The position numbers were made by a program, and so were the translations under genes. The notes beneath the pieces are model-generated. The model was given only the letters and a program-made list of their open reading frames with translations. It was not told where the DNA came from and did not search any database. From Flavobacterium sp. SUN052 (GTDB taxonomy: Bacteria; Bacteroidota; Bacteroidia; Flavobacteriales; Flavobacteriaceae), in contig NZ_JAPQNS010000013.1 of the NCBI RefSeq assembly GCF_028867935.1, forward strand, positions 62,001-126,000: a stretch of 64,000 nt of DNA, given 5' to 3'. This document shows positions 1 through 8,402 of this stretch, one piece after another. Numbering within the stretch: the first letter of the stretch is position 1; every line of letters starts with the position of its first letter.

Positions 1-1
1 C

Positions 2-154
2 TACCTCAGCGTTGCCGAGCAGTTCGATGATCACGCCCGTTGGTGTAACCGTACCGATGCCGAGCAGGATGCCATGATGGTGCTGGCTCTGGACGAGTAC
101 TACGGTACAATGTGCTGGGATGAGGACGTGACCATTCCTATCTTGCCCGCGTGA
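2..154 (+). CDS. C-terminal end of an unknown protein (partial)
   Basis: An open frame enters from the left edge and stops at a TGA at 152-154, giving 50 residues that end in TIPILPA. The stretch is acidic and aromatic (DEYYGTMCWDEDV) and reads like real protein rather than a shadow frame, but it is too short to assign to a family. It converges on the gene that ends at 227, with a small tandem repeat between them. Confidence 0.45.
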   Translation, partial: YLSVAEQFDDHARWCNRTDAEQDAMMVLALDEYYGTMCWDEDVTIPILPA

Positions 155-163
155 AAGGCCTTA

Positions 164-232
164 GCTGACTTGTACGCTGACTTATACAATAACTTGTACA
201 TTACTTAGTCGTTACTTAGTCGTTACTTAGTC
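164..232. repeat. Six-unit degenerate tandem repeat (3 x 12 bp, 3 x 11 bp)
   Basis: The array reads as three 12-bp units (GCTGACTTGTAC, GCTGACTTATAC, AATAACTTGTAC) followed by three 11-bp units (ATTACTTAGTC, then GTTACTTAGTC twice). All share an ACTT core. The last units overlap the 3' end and TAA stop (227-229) of the minus-strand gene, so part of the array is translated. It has no hairpin or T-tract typical of a terminator. Confidence 0.7.
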
Positions 233-1831
233 GTAGCTAGCGATTCCTTGCTCTAAAAGATATTGAGCTAAACGGCGACCCCGTTCGGTTGGTGTATAGC
301 TTTGGCGAGGGCTGCGGGGGCTATCGGGGTCAGTTAAACGTAAAATTTCCTTGGCCAATAGCGGATCAATATGGCGCTTTACGTTGTCTGTATGGTTCGC
401 CAAACCCACACTTAGAAGCAATTCCTTCCGGGTATAGGGCATCTTATCACTTAGAATATGAATCATACTGATACCAGGCTTGGTTAGCGCCGGTACTAAG
501 CTGGCAAACTCGGTCTTTTCGGCGGCCGTTAGCGGCAATGGAGCCAAATCCTTTCCCGAACTATTCGCGATGGATCTTCTCAAAAACTCAGGGTTAATGG
601 GCAGTTCCACTTCAAAAAAAGACCGCTCTTCATCAAACGTAAAGATGGGCACAGGGGAGCCGTTGACAGCCATCGTATCCAGAATTAATCGGATACCCGT
701 TGCATGACCTTCGGTCAGGTCTAACCCTTTCATAAAATCGCCCAGGCGACGGTTTCTGTAGCGTTTAGGCCGCACACGTCCGGTCAGAAAATCCTCGGAC
801 CGAATGGCACGGTCGGGACCACCCGAATTCTGAAGTCTGATATGATCGACTTCGATAAACACTTTAACCGGCTCTCGCACCGTATAATCTCGGTGGTAGA
901 TACAGTTAGCAATGGCTTCTTCCAAGGCGGGCAGCGGGTAGTTGAAAAGTCGGGTGGCTTCAGCCCGGTCGGGATGCTTGATCACCTTTTCAGTCAAGAT
1001 ATTTCCTTTCAGATAGTCGAGCAACTGCCGAATCTGGTACTGTACTGGTCCTGTAAACTGGGTTTCGTTGAACTCACGGTCGCCCGGATTGCCCCGAAAA
1101 TGTATCAGTTCAATGTAGGTGTAGGGAAAGAATTTTTCCGGCGTTTCACAGAACAACATCAGGGCTACATTTCGCGGAAACCGGTGTTCGGGTGGGCCAC
1201 TGAGCAGGCCCATCTGTTCGAGCAAATCGGAGGCATCGCTCGACCCTGCCTGAAAGCTCAACCGACTGCCCGATATGCGCAGATATTCCCGTATCCAAAG
1301 CAGCGATATGTTGGCCATTAAAGCCTGAGTGTTAGGCTGGTCATCGAACGGCACCTGATTGGTCATGGCAATCAGTTCCTGCTGTTGTTCGGCGTTAGCC
1401 CGCACTGAGTTGGCATACTGACGGATGTAATACCGATGGATTTTCTGGCTGGCCCCAACGTTCTCCGGTACTTCGTGGGGGCGGCTGGCACTGCCCAACA
1501 CCCACAAGATGATGATTTGCTGCCCGTCGATCTCTTCTATAAAAAAACGGGGATGATAGGGTGGCTTGATCTGGTTATTGTAGCCAATCATCTCCTGCTG
1601 AATGCGGGCGATCTGCTCCGTCGACAAGCCCTTAACGGGGCGTTTGGCTCGCCCCTGCTCTTCGGCCACGCCAATGACAATATAGCCCCCGCCACTGTTG
1701 TCGAAGTCGTTGGCGAAAGCACAGATGCTCCGATAGATGGCATCGGGGTTCCATCCTTCCTTAAATTCGATCCGGTTCGACTCAACGGTTTTGGCACCTA
1801 GCAGGTCATTAATATTTATTGGTAGCAGCAC
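227..1831 (-). CDS. AlbA_2 (Schlafen-like) nucleic-acid-binding protein with C-terminal GHKL ATPase-like domain
   Basis: A 534-residue protein. Residues about 12-130 match the AlbA_2 domain: a SNRIEFKEGW start, then an AFANDFDNSGGGYIVIGV core. Around residues 300-410 is an HATPase_c_4/RecG-C-like region with EEAIANCIYHRDY and later EGHATGIRLI. The C-terminal hundred residues look like a winged helix. Proteins of this layout are annotated as ATP-binding or transcriptional regulators, and AlbA_2 domains also occur in defence proteins, so the cellular role is open. The start is a GTG at 1829-1831; no in-frame ATG was seen just upstream. The gene stands alone, and its 3' end runs into a tandem repeat. 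It is likely cargo of the mobile region. Confidence 0.75.
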   Translation of the reverse strand: MLLPININDLLGAKTVESNRIEFKEGWNPDAIYRSICAFANDFDNSGGGYIVIGVAEEQGRAKRPVKGLSTEQIARIQQEMIGYNNQIKPPYHPRFFIEEIDGQQIIILWVLGSASRPHEVPENVGASQKIHRYYIRQYANSVRANAEQQQELIAMTNQVPFDDQPNTQALMANISLLWIREYLRISGSRLSFQAGSSDASDLLEQMGLLSGPPEHRFPRNVALMLFCETPEKFFPYTYIELIHFRGNPGDREFNETQFTGPVQYQIRQLLDYLKGNILTEKVIKHPDRAEATRLFNYPLPALEEAIANCIYHRDYTVREPVKVFIEVDHIRLQNSGGPDRAIRSEDFLTGRVRPKRYRNRRLGDFMKGLDLTEGHATGIRLILDTMAVNGSPVPIFTFDEERSFFEVELPINPEFLRRSIANSSGKDLAPLPLTAAEKTEFASLVPALTKPGISMIHILSDKMPYTRKELLLSVGLANHTDNVKRHIDPLLAKEILRLTDPDSPRSPRQSYTPTERGRRLAQYLLEQGIASYD

Positions 1832-2059
1832 GGGGGAAGAATGATGGTATTAGTATTTTCAACCAAAGAAACTATTCGGAGAAAGACCCCAAAACTTAGA
1901 TGATCAAACGGTTAAAGATGCCGCACGAAGCGAACTATTGCGTTGTTTTCTAGTTGTGTCGAGGCTCAATAAAATTATGAATTGATATGATTTGACCAGA
2001 ATCTCAATGATGAAGCATGCAAGCTGAGTTTGGCATAAACGCTTTATCATTGTGGGGAG

Positions 2060-3106
2060 TCAGTTATTTCGACTAAACCTGAAAAGAGGAATCACCTTGT
2101 CAAAATACATAGATTCTAAATCATCGATAGATATCTTAAGCAAAGTCGAAAGCTCATCCCTGCTATAGCCCATATCACGAACATATACATTAATTATGTC
2201 CCTGAATATGCTTGGTTGCTCAGGAGGAAACAGTTCAGGCTCTCCTTTGCTATAGCCTAACGCATTAAACTGTTTAAACAGATAGTTAGATTGATTATAG
2301 GTCAGAAGTCCGAGTTTTTTGGCTTTCATTACAATAGATTGCATTGAAGTTTTCCAATACCGCTTAAGCTCTGCCAGCTTATCAATATTTAATTTGAAAA
2401 GAAGGTGTTCAATATCACGAGAGGGCATCAAAAACTCACTGGCAAACTCATTAGCTTCCTTTTCTACATCTCTACTATCGTCGATGATTTTTCCCCAGTG
2501 TAATACGTAATGGGCCAGTTCATGTGCCAACGTAAAGCGCTGACGGTCAGATGAAGAACGTTTGTTGATAAACAAAACGGGTTGCCGGGTTTCTGAAAAG
2601 GTACTTAGTCCATCCAAGTCAAGCAAATCCAGTGGTATTATTACAATACCATTCGTCTCAAGTATCCTTGACAAGTTGTCAATTCGTCCCTTTGGAATTC
2701 GCCAAAACTCCCTTGTATAAATAGCAGCTAATTCAGGAGAGCCGTCTTTCTCCACGTCCCAAGACGGAACAAAAGGATCAGGCAAATTAACCGCATCATG
2801 AAGCAATGTAAAATGACGCTCTGTTATGGTCATTAATGCTTCGCAAGGTTTAAACTTGCTTGCTGGAAGCGTGATTTTTTTGCGGTAATGGCCCCGGACT
2901 CGAATTAGTGGATCTTGTGTAAAAAAGGTCTCTGGGTAATTAAGTTCGCGGCAAAGAGAATCGAATAGGGAATCGTTTGGTTCAAGCAAACCTTTCTCAA
3001 CCTTAGAAATTGTTCCTTGTTCTACCCCTATCAATTCAGCAAGCTGAATCTGTGTCAGCCTTCTTGATTCCCTCGCTAAGACGATGGTACTTGGCTGAAT
3101 GTTCAT
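2060..3106 (-). CDS. XRE-family HTH protein with ImmA/IrrE metallopeptidase domain
   Basis: A 348-residue protein. Residues 1-60 are an XRE helix-turn-helix (LTQIQLAELIGVEQGTISK). A zinc peptidase domain of the ImmA/IrrE type (Pfam Peptidase_M78) lies at about 140-260, with HELAH at 195-199 and a downstream EANEFASEF segment that would give the third zinc ligand. In this family the peptidase usually cleaves a partner repressor, or the fusion acts as a self-contained regulator or antitoxin. Its gene starts six bases after the stop of the 217-aa gene at 3113-3766, so the two form one unit. Base composition is more AT-rich than the tra genes. A stress regulator, an antitoxin or a defence component are all possible. 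Confidence 0.85.
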   Translation of the reverse strand: MNIQPSTIVLARESRRLTQIQLAELIGVEQGTISKVEKGLLEPNDSLFDSLCRELNYPETFFTQDPLIRVRGHYRKKITLPASKFKPCEALMTITERHFTLLHDAVNLPDPFVPSWDVEKDGSPELAAIYTREFWRIPKGRIDNLSRILETNGIVIIPLDLLDLDGLSTFSETRQPVLFINKRSSSDRQRFTLAHELAHYVLHWGKIIDDSRDVEKEANEFASEFLMPSRDIEHLLFKLNIDKLAELKRYWKTSMQSIVMKAKKLGLLTYNQSNYLFKQFNALGYSKGEPELFPPEQPSIFRDIINVYVRDMGYSRDELSTLLKISIDDLESMYFDKVIPLFRFSRNN

Positions 3107-3112
3107 AATTAA

Positions 3113-3766
3113 TTAGCTGTCAGTACCTGTTTTTAGATCAGTATTCCTACCCTGTTTTTGATCGCCACTTTGGTCTTTTCTCTGCACCAAACTACGATTA
3201 TCAATTAATGATTGACCGGAATGATCAAACAGGTTGAACTGTTGGGCTGTGTACTTGCCAATCTCATCAAACCATTCTATGGTTTCACCGTTCCAGCAGG
3301 CTATATATACACCTTTTACTTCCGCCCAAGTTTTACTGGGGATATAGCCAGCAATTAAAAAAGTTGGTTCATCAGGAAAACCACTAATCATTGCCTGCTG
3401 CATATACTTGACGTGTTGCTTAGTCTGCAAACCAGCGACACGTTTTTCATCATCTAGTTTTTTGAACCTAATAAATATTTCATCATTTATTCTCAGACCA
3501 AATATGCCGTTCCATTTTTTGGCTTCAGCATCACCAACAACCACAGCACTTGAACCAAATCGCTCACTGACTCGTGCCTTTATTTGCTCATGAACGATGC
3601 CAGCTCTTGTTCTACTCTCGTACTGTGCAAAGCGGCCCAATCCATCAACATAATTTTTGATTTTGACATAGTCTGTGAAACCACCTATTATGTCTTCAAA
3701 CAGGCCTTCGTAGTGCGGACTGAGAACTTTCTGAGATTCTTCCAAGGTGATAATCTTGCGCTTCAT
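3113..3766 (-). CDS. Unknown 217-aa protein, first gene of a pair with the XRE-metallopeptidase
   Basis: I do not recognise the family. The protein is soluble, without signal peptide or membrane segment. The best-ordered part is around residues 65-120 (a VVVGDAEAKKWNGIFGLRIN stretch followed by EIFIRFKKL), a predicted alternating strand-helix core. The last 25 residues are polar and low in complexity. The acidic-then-lysine pattern could recall a nuclease fold, but I cannot show that. It is transcribed first in the operon, directly behind a strong Bacteroidetes-type promoter, and the metallopeptidase gene follows after six bases. That order and spacing suit a toxin-antitoxin-like or defence pair; this is inference from context only. 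Confidence 0.75.
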   Translation of the reverse strand: MKRKIITLEESQKVLSPHYEGLFEDIIGGFTDYVKIKNYVDGLGRFAQYESRTRAGIVHEQIKARVSERFGSSAVVVGDAEAKKWNGIFGLRINDEIFIRFKKLDDEKRVAGLQTKQHVKYMQQAMISGFPDEPTFLIAGYIPSKTWAEVKGVYIACWNGETIEWFDEIGKYTAQQFNLFDHSGQSLIDNRSLVQRKDQSGDQKQGRNTDLKTGTDS

Positions 3767-3787
3767 AAGAAAGGGTTAAGCTTGGGA

Positions 3788-3834
3788 CAAATGTAAGATG
3801 ATTCCTAATATTTGCAAAAAATATTCCTAATATT
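3788..3834 (-). promoter_or_regulatory. Bacteroidetes promoter with two operator-like direct repeats
   Basis: On the minus strand a TTTG -33 box (3815-3818) sits exactly 19 bp from a TACATTTG -7 box (3788-3795), matching the Bacteroidetes consensus TTTG-N19-TAnnTTTG. The ATG of the 217-aa gene lies about 21 bases downstream. Two identical 12-bp repeats, ATTCCTAATATT, occur at 3801-3812 (inside the spacer) and 3823-3834 (just upstream of the -33 box), 22 bp apart or about two helical turns. This is the layout of a repressor operator, plausibly for the XRE protein of the same operon. Confidence 0.65.
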
Positions 3835-3937
3835 AATAGAAAAATATTCCCAGCCATTGAATACAAAATACATTTAAATAAACTTATACATAAATGTAGT
3901 ATCTATAAACAATAGATGTAGCTTTCTCAGGCAAGAA

Positions 3938-4579
3938 TCAACGGCATCCTAACCTCACCCCTACATAAACCATCGTTTCCCACTGCCCAACATCTGAAGT
4001 GGGAGTCCAGCGTTGGCGGATGCCAAGCACCACCGGCTGTAATTCAATTTCCAGACCTAGATCAGTACCGGCTAGCAAGTGAGAACGAGTTGAGAAAATG
4101 GAATCAGTAACAGGCAGACGCCGACCTCCGTTGACGGATTCGTAGCCGACAAAGGGTTGCACTTGCCCGCGTACTATAAACGTGCGGAAAACGGATTTGT
4201 ACAATACAAACTCGCGGCCATAGCCTATGGTAAATTGCTCGATGGCTAGCGATACTGGATTGCTCGCCGTGGCCAGGCTGTCAGGGAATGAAGAAATCGT
4301 TAGGGGTTTACGAACGTAGCTGATTGTCCATTTCCAAGCCTTTAGGTTTTTGTTGTAGCGTCCCGTAGTCAAAGAACCGTGCCAGCCGCCGTTTTTGAGT
4401 CTTAATTGATCCGTCAGACCACCGGTTGCTTCAACAAACCGTTGACCGCTTAATCGAGGAGCCAGTGGAAACGATTGGCTTCTCGCCGGGCAAGACAAAA
4501 GTAGGTTTGCTCCCAAAAAGCAAGATAGAAGTAGGTTTTCCAGACTGGATAAACGGTCAGTTATTCGTGGTTTTCTCAT
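3938..4579 (-). CDS. traO: Conjugal transfer protein TraO-like (outer-membrane barrel)
   Basis: The 213-residue protein is last in the mating-channel operon and overlaps traN by four bases (ATGA). An N-terminal hydrophobic stretch (about 15-35) ending in a PARSQS site acts as a signal peptide. The remainder alternates short polar and aromatic strands and includes the SGQRFVEATGGL segment that resembles the start of mature TraO proteins of Bacteroides conjugative transposons. TraO is thought to be an outer-membrane component of the transfer apparatus. Position after traN and the length of about 200 residues agree with that family. Confidence 0.75.
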   Translation of the reverse strand: MRKPRITDRLSSLENLLLSCFLGANLLLSCPARSQSFPLAPRLSGQRFVEATGGLTDQLRLKNGGWHGSLTTGRYNKNLKAWKWTISYVRKPLTISSFPDSLATASNPVSLAIEQFTIGYGREFVLYKSVFRTFIVRGQVQPFVGYESVNGGRRLPVTDSIFSTRSHLLAGTDLGLEIELQPVVLGIRQRWTPTSDVGQWETMVYVGVRLGCR

Positions 4580-5631
4580 AGTCCCCGTGCTTTAAGCATA
4601 ATGTCGCTATCGATCTGGAAACGCAGGTGACGCCCGCCCTCTTTCTCGTACAGTTCCATCTCGATAACCTTGTCTTCGGTGAAGGTCTTCAGCGGAATAG
4701 CATAGACCATCGTATAGCTGGTGCGGCCCCGAAATTTGGTGAGCGTTTCGGGATAACTGGCCAACACCGGTAGTTCCATTTCTTGCGAAGCCATTCGCTT
4801 CAGTACGTCTTTATCACGGATGTAAAACTTAGCGAAGTCCAGCCCGTAATCGATCTCGCTGTCGTTGTTAATGTTGCACTGCACAAACAGCGTAGCACCC
4901 TGCACGTACAAGCCCGCCAGCAACAAGCTCATGCGCTGCTTGGTTACACCCACGTTTCGGGCAAAGGGTTTATGGTCAAAGACTTTGGCGGCCGCATGTA
5001 ACAACTCGGTTTTGTTCACATCGGCAACGGGCCCCACCAGCGACATGGCCGTTGCTTTATTGATGCCCAATGCCGACGATACCGCATTATCAGAGCGGGT
5101 GTTGTTAGCGATGTTAATATTCAGCACCGAGGGCTCTGGCTCGTAGCGGATCAGGAAAGAGTAGAAGCCACCATCGTCGGTCAGAACCGTAATGTTGGTT
5201 TCGCCAAAGGGCCGGGGAGCGGATGCTTTGACGCGCAGTATATTATTGACACTTTCGGGGATGAGGGCGATAATATCCGACGAACCGGCATCAATGTCAC
5301 GGATCTTGGCCGGAAAAATGATGTGCGTCGTTTTGTGATCCGACACACCAATGGAATAACTACCCTTCACCGCCGATTTGTCGATTGGTAACAAGTAGCT
5401 GGGGGCAACTTTGCCAATTGGCTCCGTTGCTCTTGCCGAATCGGCTACGGGTTTCAAAAGGATAATCGGCTTGGGGGGCGTTACCATGCCGACTAACGAG
5501 AGCGAAGCCGGTGGTTTGGGCGTTGGAACTGCGACCCTGGGCGTGCGCTTGTAAGGACGGCGGTGTTGTTGGGCATACACGCCACCCAGAGTGAGCGATG
5601 TAGCAATGAGTAAAAGAAATGTCTGTTTCAT
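4576..5631 (-). CDS. traN: Conjugative transposon protein TraN (DUF4138)
   Basis: A 351-residue protein with a signal peptide (first 20 residues, cleavage near VYAQ). The DUF4138 hallmark follows: THIIFPAKIRDIDAGSSDI, then a GETNITVLTDDGGFYSF segment. TraN is the outer part of the Bacteroidetes transfer channel and has been compared with VirB9 by position. A Lys/Pro-rich linker lies between signal peptide and domain. The gene sits between traM and traO and overlaps traO by four bases, so translation of the two is probably coupled. Confidence 0.88.
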   Translation of the reverse strand: MKQTFLLLIATSLTLGGVYAQQHRRPYKRTPRVAVPTPKPPASLSLVGMVTPPKPIILLKPVADSARATEPIGKVAPSYLLPIDKSAVKGSYSIGVSDHKTTHIIFPAKIRDIDAGSSDIIALIPESVNNILRVKASAPRPFGETNITVLTDDGGFYSFLIRYEPEPSVLNINIANNTRSDNAVSSALGINKATAMSLVGPVADVNKTELLHAAAKVFDHKPFARNVGVTKQRMSLLLAGLYVQGATLFVQCNINNDSEIDYGLDFAKFYIRDKDVLKRMASQEMELPVLASYPETLTKFRGRTSYTMVYAIPLKTFTEDKVIEMELYEKEGGRHLRFQIDSDIMLKARGL

Positions 5632-5656
5632 GGGTACGTTAGAGAATACTTGTCGA

Positions 5657-7183
5657 TCAGAAATCGGCTAATGCTTTGCCTGCTCCAGAGCGGCCACCGC
5701 TCTTCAGGAAAATTCGGTGATTGGGTTTGATGCTGGCTTTGGGTGAGGCTAGCTTACCCTGCAGTAGTGCTTTTGCCCCCTGAAAGAGCGTGGTGCCAGC
5801 CTGAACCGCGACTTGCGTTCCTACCTGCTGGCCGATCCCACCCTGGGGGAGCAAGTAGTACGGCGACATAGCCGACGACTGGGCCGTTTGACCGAGAGCC
5901 TGCGCCATTCGGTTCTTTTCGTTCAGATGGGGTACCCGGAGCCCGGCACGTCCGTCAAGGTCGTAGGCAACCAGATCCGTTTGGTAGAGGTAATTACCCT
6001 GCCGTAGCGTATTGATCGTAATCAAAATGCGTTCGTCGGCGATATGGCAAATGCCTGACATGAGGGAGTTGGCAGGTAACGTAACAATCTCCCCGTTGAG
6101 CAGCAGTTGAGTAGCTTCCAGAAGTCGTATGGTCACGGTGCTACCCGACGAAACCGTCACTACATTGCCATCCCCATGAATTACGGCCGGTATTGACACG
6201 TTATTACTATTGGGCATATTAGTGGCCCGCAACGCCCTTCCACCCGTACCATAAAAAGCATTACGGTAAGTAGTGGAGGTGGGGGTATCGTATCCCTCGG
6301 GTAAAATCACTGTACCCGCCTGCGCTTTCTCTAAATTGTTGCCGAGTATTTGGCCCGACGACGCCTGCCCCTTTAGATCAGCAGCAATTTCCCGTTTGAA
6401 CAGGTCGGTGTATTGAGCCGGAAGCTGGCCTCCATTCGCCTGTTTGAGTCGACGATACTCGGCCATATAAAGCGGTGAGTTGCCTGTGTTCGTCCCATCG
6501 GCACTTTCCAATAATCCACCGGAAGATGATGGTCGATTAGTGCCTTCGATCTGGCGTAGCAGCCGTTCGGTAGCCTGCCTGTTGTAGGTTCGTTCTTCCT
6601 GAGATTGCCTGTCTTCGGCCAATTGTTCCCTCGATTTGGGAGCCCGGTACATGGTCCGCATAACTCGTTCCTGCTCCCGCCTGGCGCGTTCGTTGTCAGT
6701 CAAGGATTGCCGCTTGACAGATGATTTTGAGGGAGCCGCTTCTGCTGGTCCACCCGTTTGCGCTACGCGAGCTAAATCGGCCTCTGTCAAGTTTTCGTTG
6801 CTGCTCAGGCCTACCCTGGCAGATTGGCCCGTCAGCATCTGGCTACTAGCTTGGGCTTGTTGGTCGTTTCGGGGTTTGGTGGCCGAGGGTTTAAGATCGC
6901 CGGTTGAAAATGTGTTGTCGTATTTAACGTCGTTTTTCAACCCATGTGGTTTAGCTGATGGGGGTGATAGGTCAATTACGGTGGCAGTCGAATCGGTAGT
7001 TTTGGTGTTACCCGTAGTGATAAAACCTCCCTGAACGCCGTAAATGCCAATGCCCAGCAACAGCACACCCGGAGCGAGCATGACAATAAATTTCTTACGG
7101 CTTAAAGACAGGTTTTTGGCCGTCTCCTGACCCGCCGACATCGGTGGATTAGTGACGGAACCAGTTGCATTGGGCAAAGTCAT
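5657..7183 (-). CDS. traM: Conjugative transposon protein TraM (VirB10-like)
   Basis: A 508-residue inner-membrane-anchored protein. A single membrane segment is at about residues 30-52, followed by a long Ser/Thr/Gln/Arg-rich disordered stretch (about 55-290). The C-terminal conserved TraM domain (about 320-450) contains SIPAVIHGDGNVVTV, TVTIRLLE and NSLMSGICHIADERILITI. It resembles the VirB10/TrbI architecture: short cytoplasmic head, one TM, flexible periplasmic arm, and a barrel-forming C-domain that spans to the outer membrane. It lies between the TraL-like gene and traN, as in Bacteroides CTns. Confidence 0.88.
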   Translation of the reverse strand: MTLPNATGSVTNPPMSAGQETAKNLSLSRKKFIVMLAPGVLLLGIGIYGVQGGFITTGNTKTTDSTATVIDLSPPSAKPHGLKNDVKYDNTFSTGDLKPSATKPRNDQQAQASSQMLTGQSARVGLSSNENLTEADLARVAQTGGPAEAAPSKSSVKRQSLTDNERARREQERVMRTMYRAPKSREQLAEDRQSQEERTYNRQATERLLRQIEGTNRPSSSGGLLESADGTNTGNSPLYMAEYRRLKQANGGQLPAQYTDLFKREIAADLKGQASSGQILGNNLEKAQAGTVILPEGYDTPTSTTYRNAFYGTGGRALRATNMPNSNNVSIPAVIHGDGNVVTVSSGSTVTIRLLEATQLLLNGEIVTLPANSLMSGICHIADERILITINTLRQGNYLYQTDLVAYDLDGRAGLRVPHLNEKNRMAQALGQTAQSSAMSPYYLLPQGGIGQQVGTQVAVQAGTTLFQGAKALLQGKLASPKASIKPNHRIFLKSGGRSGAGKALADF

Positions 7184-7198
7184 AGCGTTGAAGAAGAG

Positions 7199-7447
7199 TT
7201 AGAATAAGATCAGTAAATCGTACATGAAATAGGCCAGCAAGATCAGTAATATGCCAAGCACGACGTAATTCCGGCGACGGAAGCCAACCCGATGTTGCCA
7301 GGAGTTGAGAAATTGACCCGCCCGGACAAACTGACTGTCGAACCAACGACCGGTTCGTTGCCCGAGCTGATAGGCCGAACTCGGTCCGGCCGGATGCGCT
7401 TCGGGTTCGTACAGGCGCTTTTTCTGGAAAGGTGTGAAGAATCCCAC
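7199..7447 (-). CDS. TraL-like small membrane protein
   Basis: An 82-residue protein starting at a GTG (7445-7447), four bases after the traK stop. The first 55 residues are basic and polar and the last 25 form one hydrophobic helix (VVLGILLILLAYFMYDLLIL). Sequence similarity alone would not name it; the call rests on its place between traK and traM, where Bacteroides CTns encode the short single-span TraL. It may be an inner-membrane stabiliser of the channel. Confidence 0.55.
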   Translation of the reverse strand: MGFFTPFQKKRLYEPEAHPAGPSSAYQLGQRTGRWFDSQFVRAGQFLNSWQHRVGFRRRNYVVLGILLILLAYFMYDLLILF

Positions 7448-7451
7448 GGGC

Positions 7452-8069
7452 TTAGTAACGAGTTAGCTGGTTCGTAATCTTCGACGAGACAATGTGAAAA
7501 TTCCGCATCAGGTAGCCGTTGGGTGAGTTTTCCGAGCGGTTGATATCGATCAGTTCAGTATCCGTAATGATTTGTCGCTCAATAGACGCGGTAGCCCGGT
7601 CCTGAGTGAGCGTAGCGTAGGTAATTGCCCGGTAGGGATACGCCCGCATATCGGTATGCACAGAGTCGATACGAATTTTTTGGGTGACGTTACCCTGGAC
7701 CATCTCACGGTAGTAGTCCTGCTCACTGAGATTATTGTACAGCTTCTGGGCCGACTCATCGCACAAAAACAGGGCTTTCTTCATGTTGTCGCCAATTGAA
7801 CGTGGGTCGGGAGATACGGTGAAAAATAACTCGTGGAAACGGGAAATGTGGTAGCGAGCTTCGGCGGGCCGGTTATCGGTGATGTCGCCACAGGTTGCTT
7901 CGATGGCCTCGCCCCGATTGATAAGGTAAATTCGCTTCGAAAAATCGTCCGTGTATTTGAACGCTAGTACAATGGCCGTCAGTGAAATACCAAACGAGCA
8001 GACAATGGCGGCAATGACAAGGGCTCGCCCCCGTTGAAAATCTTTTTCTAGTTGTAATAACTCTTTCAT
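7452..8069 (-). CDS. traK: Conjugative transposon protein TraK (VirB8-like)
   Basis: A 205-residue protein with a short cytoplasmic N-terminus, one TM helix at about residues 16-37 (ALVIAAIVCSFGISLTAIVL), and a periplasmic NTF2-like domain. Diagnostic segments are RGEAIEATCGDITDNRPAEA, then HELFFTVSPD, then a region ending FHIVSSKITNQL. TraK occupies the VirB8 position in the Bacteroidetes type IV secretion machine, nucleating the inner-membrane complex. Lengths in the family are close to 200 residues. Confidence 0.9.
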   Translation of the reverse strand: MKELLQLEKDFQRGRALVIAAIVCSFGISLTAIVLAFKYTDDFSKRIYLINRGEAIEATCGDITDNRPAEARYHISRFHELFFTVSPDPRSIGDNMKKALFLCDESAQKLYNNLSEQDYYREMVQGNVTQKIRIDSVHTDMRAYPYRAITYATLTQDRATASIERQIITDTELIDINRSENSPNGYLMRNFHIVSSKITNQLTRY

Positions 8070-8084
8070 GGTCTGTGCAGCTTT

Positions 8085-8378
8085 TTACGGGTAAATAGAT
8101 GTGGGTTGCCGTGCCTTGACCGTACGTCGTTGTCGAGTTGCCTGAAGCGCAGCCTGACCAGTCTGTTGTTGCTGGCCAGTGGGTTCATAGATTTCAATGG
8201 ATGCCCCGCCCGTGTGGAAAACATAGGCTTTGGCTGAATGCCGCTGATATCGTTGTAGACTTACGAATACCGTAAAAGCAGTGAGTAGGCCAATAGGTAT
8301 GAATGCAAACAGAAATAGGGTCATAGACGTCCGGTAAGCGACCAGGAGGTTGTTTTGATAGCGATAGCGTTTCAACAT
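8085..8378 (-). CDS. Small membrane protein between TraJ and TraK, function unknown
   Basis: A 97-residue protein with one clear TM segment (about residues 17-42, MTLFLFAFIPIGLLTAFTVF) and a basic, Gln/Ala-rich C-terminal tail. It fits the operon with 15 bases to traK and 24 to traJ. I know no standard tra letter for this position. It may be an accessory subunit or a distant relative of another small Tra protein. Confidence 0.65.
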   Translation of the reverse strand: MLKRYRYQNNLLVAYRTSMTLFLFAFIPIGLLTAFTVFVSLQRYQRHSAKAYVFHTGGASIEIYEPTGQQQQTGQAALQATRQRRTVKARQPTSIYP

Positions 8379-8402
8379 ATTGGGTTATTATTTCTTGCTT
8401 TT

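Noticed and set aside
201..233. Three identical 11-bp repeats, considered as a CRISPR-like array
   Set aside because: Units are contiguous, too short and have no spacers; this is a plain tandem repeat.
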